The notes below the pieces were generated by a model. That model ran no database searches. It was not told where the DNA came from and worked only from the letters and a program-made list of their open reading frames with translations. Position numbers and translations under genes: made by a program. A DNA stretch of 64,000 nucleotides from Dendrophyllia cribrosa (lineage: Eukaryota; Cnidaria; Anthozoa; Scleractinia; Dendrophylliidae), in the NCBI GenBank assembly GCA_024195265.1, contig JAJLRJ010000001.1, positions 1,274,910-1,338,909 of the forward strand, in the 5' to 3' direction. Positions 23,668 to 36,200 of the stretch are shown here, piece after piece. Positions within the stretch are counted from its first letter, which is position 1. Each line of letters begins with the position of its first letter.

Positions 23668-23977
23668 ATGAATACAAAAGACTACACGTGACGCCAATTT
23701 GAGAAAACTTCAGGTACCAGGCAGAAGCTGTCAGTTTGTTTGCGAGTTAAATTAAGTGACGCAAGGCACAATACATACAACGTGATAAAACTCGCCGTCA
23801 ATTTATACACAAGCCGCCGGGAACAAATCTAACTAGGGTCGTTTCGTAATCAAGACATTTTGCTTATTCAGAACATGAACGGCCAAGTCTTTTAATATAT
23901 CAAAGTTGCTTTTTGTTTTAAAACCAGACAATTTGACAAGGCTGGTGTTTATTTACCTTTCAACAAAGGCATTTTAG

Positions 23978-24059
23978 TACATATTGACAACCTCTTTCCC
24001 AGGGTTTTTCCCTTTTAAAATTGGGAGAAAAACCCTGGGAACGAGGTTGTACATATTGA
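23978..24059. mobile_element. 62-bp Mutator-like MITE with 10-bp direct repeats
   Basis: Body 23988-24049 is almost wholly inverted repeat (CAACCTCTTTCCCAGGG ... CCCTGGGAACGAGGTTG). Flanked by TACATATTGA at 23978-23987 and 24050-24059. Shares its termini with the 2-kb element at 28547-30524, of which it looks like a minimal derivative. Confidence 0.85.
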
Positions 24060-25080
24060 CTAAAGGAAAACCCGAGAGTGAAATATTCAATTTTCTCTTT
24101 GAACGTATATATATTATGTACCCAAAGCTTGGTTATCAAAGCCTATTCTTTAGCCAGAGTCTGACTCTACGAATTAAATTAATTAAACGTTTCCAACAAA
24201 TTATGTGGTTACTTTGATTATTTAGTCCTTTCTGTTGAGTCAAGATCGATCACTAATATGAAGCAACTAATTATCATAACCCTCGTACTTACAGGGGGGA
24301 GGGGAGTCAGGAGGTAAGGCCATTTTTGGATAGAAAATGTGTGTTTTTCATCTTTTTGCGGTGAAAAAATATATAAAATGCTACCAAAAGCAGTAAAAGG
24401 TTTAATTATATCATATTTTGCAACTAAATTGTATATATTTTACAGCGACAGCAACTACACGATAATGCAAGTTCCAGTTGCTTCAGGGTTTCCTGTCATA
24501 TATATAAGCTACGGAATAATTGTTTCTTAAATCGCAATTGCAAGCACAAGAAAAACGAATGAACCGTAAGCATGCTATAAGTATAACAACAAGTAAAGGG
24601 AAAGATCGCTATATTTTCCTTTTCTTTTTCTTGCTTTTTACTGATTTAATTTAGTTTACTTGAATCGTCACGTGTGCGTAAAAATACTCGATTCATTTTT
24701 TTTCTTTAATCAATGGGGTATTGTTATTTACGGTCAGAAGAAATCAGATAGTAAACTCAATTTCCGTAACCGTATACCATTAGTTCGCAAGTTTCCCAGT
24801 GTAAAAAAATAATATATTCATTATTATTTTAAGCCTGATAAACTGAAAAGAGTACTATATATATTGGATATACCACTCTACCAGTTGTAGCTTCATTTAG
24901 CAACCACTTGGCTAGAATCCACAAGATTAATTGTTAAAAATGTGTAAGGGTCTTTTGTTACTTGACTTTGTGTGATTGTTTGGTATTTGGATGTCGATGT
25001 TGTCCCCCAAAAAGCAATAGAATAATCCACTTTGCAGTAAATTCATAAACCACTCTATAATAAATCTACCATTCATAGTT
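24060..25080. other. No gene recognised
   Basis: AT-rich sequence upstream of astacin gene 3 and downstream of the hypothetical gene. Nothing coding was supported; no clear repeat beyond short A/T runs. Confidence 0.5.
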
Positions 25081-25099
25081 TAATTCAGCAACTCACTGA

Positions 25100-25744
25100 C
25101 TAGAGTCCAATGCTTTGCGTAAGAGTCTTTTGTTGACTGGATGTCTGGTAATTTGTGTCGGTGTTGTCCAAACTCACTGTTTTCCGAAACGCATTTGCAC
25201 GGCGCAGATACGCCGGTTGATGTTCTTGTGACTGCCTCAACCAATCCCAGATTCTTTTCTTTGTTTCTTTGTATGTGGGATCCCGGTAGTCCTCAGGTAA
25301 TTTACACTTTATTTCCATTCGAATGTCTTTCTTCGTGCACATTATGGGCCCTTTGTTCGTTGAAGCTTTCTTACTTGCTTCTAGTCCTGTTGCTCGTGTC
25401 CCATCTACTTTTCCCAGCCTTGCGTTGCTGTACATGGGAGGCAGTTTTGTAAGCGTCCTTGCTTGGGATACTTGTTTCTCTGGTTTATTTGCCAGCGGCC
25501 TGTTACTCGAAAACATCGTAAATTCACAAATCGATGGAAGTGTGGGCAAAGTAATTATCTCTCTGTTGGTGATGTTGTTAGGCTCCTCAGTTAAATTTCC
25601 CTGATCTGGCAAAATAAACCGAACCGGTAATTGCTTTGCGTTTGGAGAGCTTTCTCCCTCTTTCTCTTCACACAGGTCAAAATTACTAGATTCCAAATTA
25701 TCTTGCTCCTGTGTTGTTTTCTTAAGACGTTTACTATTCCGCAT
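25100..25744 (-). CDS. Hypothetical protein, 214 residues
   Basis: Single open frame with an in-frame TAA three codons upstream of the ATG at 25744, so the start is well bounded. The product is hydrophilic, rich in K, E, S and T, without signal peptide or membrane segment, and looks mostly disordered apart from a C-terminal block with two Trp (KKRIWDWLRQSQEHQPAYLRR). I recognise no family. It lies between astacin gene 3 and the HMG20-like gene, on the opposite strand to the latter. It could be a retrogene, a transposon-derived ORF or the coding exon of a gene with an upstream non-coding exon. Confidence 0.5.
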   Translation of the reverse strand: MRNSKRLKKTTQEQDNLESSNFDLCEEKEGESSPNAKQLPVRFILPDQGNLTEEPNNITNREIITLPTLPSICEFTMFSSNRPLANKPEKQVSQARTLTKLPPMYSNARLGKVDGTRATGLEASKKASTNKGPIMCTKKDIRMEIKCKLPEDYRDPTYKETKKRIWDWLRQSQEHQPAYLRRANAFRKTVSLDNTDTNYQTSSQQKTLTQSIGL

Positions 25745-25759
25745 TATTTAATTATTCCC

Positions 25760-27261
25760 TGCCCGTTGTGGCAGCTTCAACGACTCCATCATTGTTTGAT
25801 TAACGCAAAATTAAACTGTACTTTTTTACTTGGCGACAAAGCACGAGCAAACAAAAGAGTCGTTTCTAAGAAAACAGGATTAGTAGTGCCAACCTTTCTG
25901 CCAGTCAACAATGTTTACGTCCCAGAGGAGTAACCGTTTATTGAGACGCGAGAAAATTAATCAAACAACTCATTTACCACGCATGGACAACAATATGATC
26001 CGACATAAAAATCATTGAAAGTGAATTGATATTGACCAGTTTTGGAGTATTGTTTGTTTTTCATTTGTGGAAGGTAATCTCGGAGATTAAGTGTGAATGA
26101 GTTAATCAACAAAAATGTACATGATCGATCAAAAAACTGAGACTGATCACGACTTCTATAAATTGCTGAACTGAACGTAGTTATTACATGTATATATGAA
26201 GGTAAAAACAAGACCGTAATCGGAATTTTTAACCGTGTAAGACTGTCATAAGCCACCGTTTAATTTTCTCGCGGTGTCATTGAATAGCCAGCGTCGCTCG
26301 TATAGGTAACCGGTCATTTATCCCGTGATTTTATGACGTTTAGCCCCCAAATACAAAGTCGCTCCTAAATTGGACAATTAGCAACCCACGTAGTAATTTG
26401 AACAGTCGATCAATCGGTGTAGACCATTTCATAAATAAGTGCATCATGGGTAATCGCTGCAACATCAGTGGCGTAAGTTGGAAATTGAAAGCCAAAAACA
26501 GGGGCTAAAATCTGTACTCGAATGTATTTTTTTGGCACTTTATCCACCCAATGAACCTAACATTTGAGCTCGAAGAAGCAACAAAATAAATTTTGAGACA
26601 GAAACCATTTGTGAAAGTACGTTATTTCCGAGTACAGCCGAATTACAGAGAATATATGGGAGAAAAACGCGTTTGAGAATAAAATTTAAAGAAACGCCTT
26701 GGGTCTCGAAATTTATTCTGTTGCTTCTTAATTTGAACTCTTAGATTTTGAATGGAGAAAGTTAGCGGCAAAAATGTACATCAGCGAGGATATAATTTAG
26801 TGTTGGCTATCCCGTCCGTTTCTATAAACATTAAAAACGAATGACCATTATTTAATTCATATCGAGGATATATCAGAGACGTCTGCACACAGGCTATAAA
26901 AATCGTTGGCTTTCTTTCTGCATTGTGGCAATGAATCAGGAGAATTCTAAAATTAATCTGAAATCCAGCAGATATAGCCCGAAAAAGAAACGGTTGCCAC
27001 CAAAGAAGCTTCCAGGACAATTGCGAAATTTTGCGGACCATCTGTTCAGACAACGGTTGCCACAAATATAACATGAATTTAATATCAGGGAAAACCAGAA
27101 ATGCAGGAGAGACGCGATCACATCCTTCCTAAAAGAAGAATCAAGTCTCTCCTGAATTTGTACTGATGTCCCCATGAGTTTGGACATTATCTGCCTCATA
27201 CATAATGCTTCCATTACACCGCTGACCATAATGACTGCGGAATCATTCCACAGGTTTCAAA
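25760..27261. other. Probable promoter region between the hypothetical gene and the HMG20-like gene
   Basis: No clear gene. Both strands have short frames near 26930-27229 (minus 97 codons; plus 46 codons from an ATG near 26932) that overlap each other and cannot be told apart by eye. Likely holds the first non-coding part of the HMG20-like transcript. Confidence 0.4.
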
Positions 27262-30200
27262 ATGGACGGTGTAAACTCGCCTGTTGCAGCTTTGAGTTTT
27301 ATGCCGGCTTTTGCGTCTAATCAGGAATCAGAGGCTGATAAAACTAGCTTTGAAACGGCTACTTCTTCAGTGAATTGTTTTGCCGAGGTTGTTGTGACTC
27401 AGAATTACTCGGACATTTCAAGGTAGGAGTTTTTATGAACATCATTTTCTATTTTAATAGTAGTTTTTTCCTTCCTTTTGTTTTGTCCCTTTAGCTTAGT
27501 TTTGTGTCAATTTCAAATGTTCTCTAGAGGTGTAATAAAGAATAAACCGTCCAGAAAGTGTTACAAAAATTGTTTTTCTTCGCTCAGCTTTTGTTTTTTT
27601 TAGCGTGCTTTAATTTGCGAGTATGTATGAGCTACGTACAATGTATATGCCAACAATGGGCAAATTTGTACAGCTGAGGCCATAATTGTTCAGTAATAAA
27701 TCCTGTATTGAACTTATTCTTGTTCGATCCATACTGTGCTCGTTATTTTACAAATTTATGAACCGAGTCCAAAGTAAGCTAGTGCACTGAATAACAACTG
27801 CAGTACATATTGTAATATATCCCTACCAGCTTGAACACTGTTGCTCAAACTGTCTCAAACAGAAACATATTACTCTTGGACACTAGAAATATGTCTCGCA
27901 GAATCTCGCAAAGCTCAAGGGAGGTGCACTGCAAAATTTAGTGACAGGGAAGGGAAAGATAGAATTTCTGGTTTATTTTGGGAGGTTAGGTTTGCATGGC
28001 CACAGTGGCCCCAAAATTTGAAGTTTATACATTCTTGTTGCCAGACGATGTCACACTGGATGATGTCAATAGTATCTTTGTCATGGTTTTGTTGCTTATT
28101 AGGCAACTGCAGGACACTAACCCGAGATTCCACCGCCTCAAAGTGATCCATTTGCGACAAATTTATAAACCTGGGGCCGGATTCACGAAGCCCTCCTAAG
28201 TTAAGACATACACTGTATCCTAAGTATTGTTTTTTAACAATAGTCTATTGTCATTCTAACAATAGGCTATTGTTAAGAAACAATACTTAAGATATGTCTT
28301 GACTTAGGAGGGCTTCATGAATCCGGCCCCTGGCTTTTCAAGGAATTATTGTTTTGTACACAGTGATAAATCTACCTGCATGTCCCGCATCTCAGACGGT
28401 AAATTTCTTTACAGATGCACAAATTACGTTCCAGATGTGTCCCTCTGGACACACAAACTTCATTTCTGTCTATTATGATCATGATCTGTTGTCCTTTCTT
28501 CTCCTTTTATAAAAAAATTATGATATTTTTCGTTTTGAACTATGCACAACCTCGTACCCAGGGTCTCTCTTCTTCCAGCCCCCAAGAGCGAGAGAGAGAG
28601 AGACCCTGGTTGGGGCGGTCACGTGTCTAGTTGACATTTTTAAACCCAAGGGAGGGGTCGTTTGTATTCAAACCTTTTGTCGCATTTCTACTGTCCAAAT
28701 CAAAGCGAGGCTAGCTCTCGCGCACAACTCGCGAGGTTGACAAAGCACGATGTTCTTTAGCAGTCTTCAGTTCGCCGTTTCAAATAGCAGTTATTCAAGT
28801 ACAAATTTAAAGCCAAAACAAGTCAAGTGTATCGAAGCAATTTACTGTGGCCGAGACGTTGTAGCTGTGCTACCGACGGGTTACGGGAAATCCATGATTG
28901 TTGTTATGAAAGGTGACAGGCCTAGCACAAATCCTGCTTCGCTAAAAGCATTTTAGCCCAGCTTTAGAATAGGTCTACTCCAAGTACATATACGTGCCTG
29001 AGAGATTGTTCCTTTCAAATCAAAATAAAGATATAAGCGGCCTGTTTTTCTAAATGTCGTCGTTTCTTTGTTCTTAGCAGGGCCTCTGATATTACGCAAT
29101 AAAAAAATGGAAATTATGCGATTTTTTCGTGGCAAATTATGCGATAAGCAAGGACTATTATGCGGAAAATTATGCAAATTATGCTATTTTTTCTGGAACT
29201 TTTTTATGCATGTTTTACTAGGTTTCAGAGGAAGAAAACGAAAATACCTGTTTTAAAACGGTGCTCGCTATCTTTGTGGGACATTTTGAAGCTTTTAGCT
29301 ATGAAGGAACATCCAAAACGAACGACAGAATCAAAGAAAAGAGTCTGTAAACAAGCGGCCATCTTGGTTAACCTTAGTAACCAGGCTAAATGAAAAATGT
29401 GCTCAAGACATTTACGCGGTTACCAAGCTTGTTGTGGCCAAGAACGAACGCAGTTTCGATCGAAAGTGGCGGTTTGTTTATTTGATACAGGATAATTCAA
29501 TAGAAAAAAACAAATTTTAGCTTAAGTTTCTTAGCTAAAGCGATAGTGTATCGTGTGGTTTGTTCACATTATGCGATTTTGTGTGATTTTTTACGAATAA
29601 TGTGATTTTTCGTGAATTATGCGATCGGATGCGATTTGAGGCCGATTATGCGAAATCGCATCATCGCGTAATATCAGTGGCCCTGTCTTAGGAAAAAATC
29701 TCCAGCTGTGATACTGACAGGAGGAATTTATGCATTCCAGAGCCGTTACGAATATTTAGTTACACAGTCGTTTGTTTGCAAGCTCTTGGATAGCAATGGA
29801 GAGTTTCTTTGGCTCAATTTGAAAGAGTTGCAAGATCAGTAGTAGCCGCTTAAGTAGGAATTATGCGCTGCTTAGGATCAGTTCATTTCTCAGTCCGTGA
29901 CCCCGGGGTCCGTGATTTAATGTGAACGCAAGTCTGCGGTTAGCAATAACTTGCGATATAGTGTTTCTTCATCACGACTAAAAGATTCTAAGATCCAAGT
30001 CTTATGCGATAGTAACGGTCTATATTGGAATAGTGGCATCTTGCAATTGTTTTTAGTTCCTCGGAGTTTATTCTGCGTTTAAGTTCAGAGCTAGGTAGTA
30101 TCTCCATTGTTAGAAGCATAGCGTCATTGCATCCGGTTTGAAATATTTGAATCTACAGTACAGCATGATAGTTGTTTGGAATTGTTACAGATGCAAGTGG

Positions 30201-33200
30201 TTTCTTTTGTACACTCTTTTCGCCAACGACTAACATCTCCAACTGATTTACAGAGTCGACAGCAGCTCAAATTCACAGATTCGCTCGCTTTATATACTTT
30301 TTTGGAGGTTTCCGGATGACTAACACTGGACATGACCTTTTTTTTTTTTGATCGAGGCATATCTCCCTTCCTTGGTACGCTTAGTAGCGGCAAAATGACA
30401 CTTAACCGCCCCTCCCTCCAGTCATTTATTTGTAATATGGGAGACACGTGACCAGCCCCAACCAGGGTCTCTCTCTCTCTCGCTCTTGGGGGCGGGAAGA
30501 AGAGAAATCCTGGGAACGAGGTTGAACTATGCATTGATCTGGAAGTTGGGACGCCATTACAGGCTTGATGTCTGGTCAGCGGCGTTCTAAAAGTTTGACT
30601 CAGGCACTGGCTCAGATGCGGCACTTTCTGTAAGTCTCTCTCATCGACAACACAGAATTTTGGCATTGTTATTTAAATTTTTTGCGTGATCAATAAAATA
30701 TGTCACTGAAGACAAAACTTAAGCCCTTTCAGGGACAAACGTGGCTCACTTTTACAAAACCTAGTGAGAATCAACAACAACAGAATGGAATGAGAAAAGA
30801 AGTCCAGTGCAGAAATTTATTAGAGTTTGCATCAAAGCAAAAACAGTTTCTATTCAGTTGTTAATCCTAATTTTATTTTCAACTGAGGATTACATGAAAA
30901 ACAACTCAGCAGTTAAAGGGTACAGGACTCACATATATGGGTCTGGGACTCGCACATTTTGGCCTGGGACTCATAGTTTTGTGGCTAGGCGAGTCCCAGG
31001 ACTCACTACAGCCTGTTTCTAGATGGATCACTGAGTACAGTAAAATACAGTCTACTTCTGCTGTCTTGTTTGCTTATCTTAAATCTATTGCTGTCACTAA
31101 TAGACGTCATATACACTGTACTTTGCAGCCCTGGAATGTACAGTATTGTCCAAAAGTCTTGGATTCGAAACGCGCGAATTTCGTTCTTTGTTCTCGCGAA
31201 CAATTGTAAAACACTGCAATTTATTTTATATAAAAATCCTCACCCTGATTAACAAAGATCCAGTTTTTTGATCTTCCTGGTATTTTATATTAATACTACA
31301 GGATAAAAATTAATGCCATGCTTCATAAGGTGAACTAATATGTTTTTTCCTTAGGAGTGTCACATTGCCGGGTAATGGAGTGGCAACATTTGCTGTCAGT
31401 TCAAGCGGCGCTCTTACATGCCCAGGTAAAAAACATCTTTTTTATATATAGCAATACATGTTGTGGAAATTAATTAATAATAATAACAATAATAACTACA
31501 ATGAATTTATACCGCGTTATTTCCCCATGGTTCAATAACGCCTTACAATCGGATAAGAATTAAAAAATAAAATAAAGAAAAATTTAATTAATTAATTAAC
31601 TGTAAGCATGACAAAAAGAATAACAAAATGCTAGTGCTACTTATGATTATCGTATGCTTGTAAAAAAAGAAAGGTCTTAAGCTTGCGTTTAAAATTGTTC
31701 ACTGTGGTGCAGTTCTTTATATCGTCTGGCAAGGTGTTCCAAAGAGATGGAGCCGCAACTGTAAATGAACATCCACCATAAGTTTTCAAGTTGAATGCTG
31801 GTTTTACAAGAAGATTCTTGCTACAGGAACAAAGAACTCTTGATGGTTGATACTCTTTTAAGAGATCCATGATATAGCATGGCACTAAACCTTGATGTGC
31901 TTTATCATGGTATGTACAGTTAAATCATAATAATAAACAACCTATGGCCCTTTCTTGCTGGCAAGAAAAGGCAAGAAAGGGCTGCAGTTTATTTATTTAT
32001 TTATATATTTATTTGTTTGCATTTGTATTTTGATATTTACATGCTAATAATTCTCACAGCTGCCATTATCTTTCAATAATATACTGTCAATTTTCAAAAG
32101 TAACAGCACCCCTATAGTACTGATGCAATTTTTCGGCTGTTGGAAAATACTAAAAGTATCCACTCTCCTAAAATAATGATCAGTGATAGATTAGTATTAG
32201 GATTTCTATTTATTTTTATCCAATCATTGTTATGCGCATTTGAACATTGTTATGAAATTTGCGCAATACAAATTGTATTATTATGATTATCCCCAACAGT
32301 AATGATGAGCTGTGGAAATGTAGAAGGGAGCACTTCTGCCAACTATTCACCTGAAAGGCTCACAGTACATGTACTGTATATTCCAAGCTGCATAATTTAT
32401 GATTGATTTACAGTATATTCACACTGTACATACTTGCTTGCTTGCTTAGTTCCTTTTCCCCACATGGGGATAGGGCCAGAAATGAGGCGCCTCCACTTCA
32501 CTCTATCCCTGGCCACAACTGCCCGCTGTGGCCCACGATGCAAATCCCATTTTGGTAGTACCTTCTTTCTCCGCCGTCCTCCATGTCTCCTTTGGCCTTC
32601 CACGACTTCTCTTCCTTTCTGGTGCCAGTACATATATTCACACTGTACATACTATGAATTTGATTGCCTTGCAGTATATTCAGGTGCAGTGCTGTCCAGT
32701 CCAGTAGCAGTGGTTACAGTTCCTGAGAGCCAGCTATTTGCTGTCCAACAATCTCAACAGGTTGATTCCATTCAACATGAGGCAGATACATGTATACCTA
32801 CTGATGAAGAAATGACAGGCAGTGCAACAAATGTCACTGATGCACATGAGCTGACAATAAATGTTGATATCTCCTCTTCTGAAGCTGGTTTAACAGAAGG
32901 TGATGTAGTTGCTGAAGGGATACCAAGTGCTACCTCTGCTGATACAAAGGCAAGTAGAACAGCTGCAGTTTACATGTGGCAAGGTACTGCAGGATGCATA
33001 ATATGAGAATATTACTGAAGTAAAAATATTGTACCTACTTCACTGTATTACATGTTCATTTTCATAAATTACATGTTAAAATCAACAAAAGCAGGATTAG
33101 GATAGACATTACTCATCATCTTCATACAGTGTAGCAGGATTTTCAGCAGCTTTGTTGATTCTTTTGATTTAAATTGCAGAGCTCTAAGTTTTTTTCTTAT

Positions 33201-36200
33201 CCTTATTGCAGAAACGAAAAGGTGGTTGGCCAAAAGGGAAAAAGCGAAAGAGAGAATTTGGAGATTTGAATAAACCAAAAGCCCCAATTACTGGGTTAGT
33301 TTTCAGTTTTTGTACACTGTGTACACGTATAACATACAACATTCCATTGTCAATCTATTTTTTAATGGTGGTTACCTTTAGTGACAGTTAGTGTTTTCCT
33401 GAACATTGTTATTTGCTGTCGCTTGTTATTGTTGAATAAATCAAAGGTTCCATGTACATAATTATTTTGTATTAAAAGATACATTGTAATGGATATGCAG
33501 TTTTATCAGTCTGTAACTTTATTGCTTTTGATGTGATTATGGGTTTATTTTTCACAGCATCATTTGAGATCATTTTTGACCGTACATCTGGAAACATGTG
33601 GATCGACAATATCCTAAATTTGCAATAATTGCTCAGTGGAACCAAATTAAAACATACAGTGCATTTACTCAAATTAAATGTCATTGATTTCTCCCTTTAA
33701 TACAGGTATGTAAGATTTATAAACAGTCGCCGTGCTGAAGTCAAGCAACAGCATCCACATTTGACTTTTCCAGAAATAACAAAGATTCTTGGATTAGAGT
33801 GGAGTAATCTTCTAATGGAAGAGAAACAGGTGTGGAAAACATTCATGTACTACTCATACAAACTGTAGTTTAGTGCTTTAAAGTCCCAGCTACTGTTATT
33901 AAAAACAATTACAGGTGTAGGGTTACACTGTAGATAGGTACTCAACATAATGTTTATCTCCTTCTTTGAGCAGCTGCTGGAGCGCAGAACTCAACTTTTG
34001 AAAGATGTACATGTACCTTTGGAAATCACTTGTCTATATTCTAAACGCATTACTCATTTTTTTTTAATAAATGTTTTTTTTTTTAATCTTTATTAAGCTT
34101 TATGAAAATCTTGTTTGTTGGAGGTTTAATGAGGCACAAAGCAGTAAAAAGGCATGAAAGCAAAGCAGTTTTTTGGGGTACATGTACCCTTATACCTTAA
34201 GTCTCACTTTTTGTTTACATATTCTTTGGGGAAATTTAGAAATACTTAGACGAAGCAGAAGAAGACAAGAAGCGCTACGCCGAGGAGCTGAAAATCTACC
34301 AACAGTCAGAGCAATACCAGGCATTTGTGAAACGACAAAGTGCTAAGAAAATCAAGAACATTGTTGGTAAGGCACATCATGGGCACATCATACCCACCAA
34401 TTTAATTTGCAATAATTATATTATTTTACCTTTGCTGTTATTGAAGCGTGTGGTGTGTGACAACTGTATAAATGTCACTGATACAAGTAAATATGGATAA
34501 CATGACATCTGCATGTAATATATATAGTTAGGCTTAGCCTAACAGCGGCGCCCTCTGAAGACCCTCTGAAAAAGCTTAACTAAGATGAAACTTAACTAAT
34601 AGGTGAAAGGTCGGAAGCACAAGAATTAAGATTAATATTGACGACCGGGCTATTTTTCAATTTTAGCAATTCTCAAAAACAGTATTACCCGACCGTCTGC
34701 ACAGTACATTTAGACCGTACAAAAGTTCACAAAAACAACTTTTTCTCCGTCTAGAATAACTATTACGACTATTTTCCGAATAAAATACACTCGTTGCTTG
34801 TCACAAAATGCCCGAGAAACTGATTTGGAAACCAAAATTGCAAAAATACACAAACATATTTGCATAAGGCGACGCGAGTATAAAATCTAAGTCTTGTTTT
34901 GTTTACATAAAATCGCTTTTCTATCTATGTAATGAATGAACAAACACATAAAAATGGTCAACACAATCTTCTTTCGAAAAATTTTATTCAAATCTCCATT
35001 AGTTTATGTTTAAAAGCAAAACGCAAAACGCGCATCGAGGCCGAGCCGTGTCTTCGATGAAATTCAAGAAATTAATACAACTGAATTTAAGCTACACGTT
35101 TAAAAACAATTCTCCAAAACTAACGAGAACACATTAACAAAAAGTCAATCACAGATTGATATCAAGATAAATTCCCATCGAAAAATGTAATTTGTTTTAC
35201 CTTTAAGTCCCTCCGGCGACTACTGTGCTTGGAAATTCTTTAAATCTCCGCTTTGGTGCTGAAATCCGTAAAACGAACCCATCTCTCGCATTGCTAAAAA
35301 CGTATATAGTTCCTCGAAGCAAGATTTTATCCCTGAAAGCTCTTCTTTTTCCACTAAAGCGGCTTCTGAGTATCCCTTAATTAGTATCCCTGTCTTGAGT
35401 AGCAAACCACGAAAAAATGCAGGAAAATAACGACTTTAATTTAAGGTGGCTCGATGGTGTTTTTTTCTGTGCCGACCACTCTTTTTCAATCACGTATTTG
35501 GATATCTTATTCAGTATTTACCTAAATACTCATGGCACACACTTACTAGGGAAAAATTGAAGTTTCCATTTCAGTTGTATTTTTTGCGATCGAAGCGTCC
35601 TTGGCAACGATACGTTGCTAGGCGTAGTTTTACTTGTGAGGCCGCCGTCGGCCTGTATGAGAAATTTTGGTAACTCGCTCTTGGGGTCTTGGGGACTGAA
35701 AGAGTACCACAATGCACACATTTTAGCCAAGTTTGGTTAACTTCTGTGAGAGGATTTTTGAATGGCGCGAGTTTACTTATTTTAGGGTTAAATTTGGTAA
35801 AATATCAAAGTTTGTTGTATTTCACCCCAAACTGAGAGATCGAGGACCTAATGCCGATTTCAACTTTACTCATTCATAAGAACAACTATTGTACCTTATT
35901 TGTTTGGCTCTTTTGGCGGATTGACGGTTTTGGATTTTTCCCTGTGCCGAGTTATAATAATCGAAATTTACGATGTTTTTGCAACAAACGAGCAGAGAAT
36001 CTTATGACCTCGCTTATTTTAAAAATCTGAGATAGAATTTCCCAAGAATAAGCGAACTATAAATTTGGACCTTCTTTTACTTAGTCTCCAAATTTCGTGT
36101 TGGTTGAAATGCTGTGAGACTTGTACGCTGAACGTCGAGTTGGTAACATGCGCGCTAGTATTTTCAGAGATTTCTTGTTCTCCGAGATGTTTACAATTCA

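Larger units (their letters stand above)
28538..30533. mobile_element. 2-kb Mutator-like element with about 80-bp TIRs and 9-bp target duplication
   Basis: AACTATGCA at 28538-28546 and 30525-30533 flank a body (28547-30524) whose ends match as inverted repeats for about 80 bp (CAACCTCGTNCCCAGG, CCCAAGAGCGAGAGAG, GGTCACGTGTCT). TSD length of 9 and long TIRs fit the Mutator superfamily. No transposase was recognised. Inside are a RecQ helicase fragment (plus), a Cys-motif fragment (minus) and a nested MITE. Confidence 0.8.

Noticed and set aside
26936..27229. 97-codon minus-strand frame and an overlapping 46-codon plus-strand frame upstream of the HMG20-like gene
   Set aside because: They overlap on opposite strands, neither has a recognised domain, and by eye neither can be preferred.
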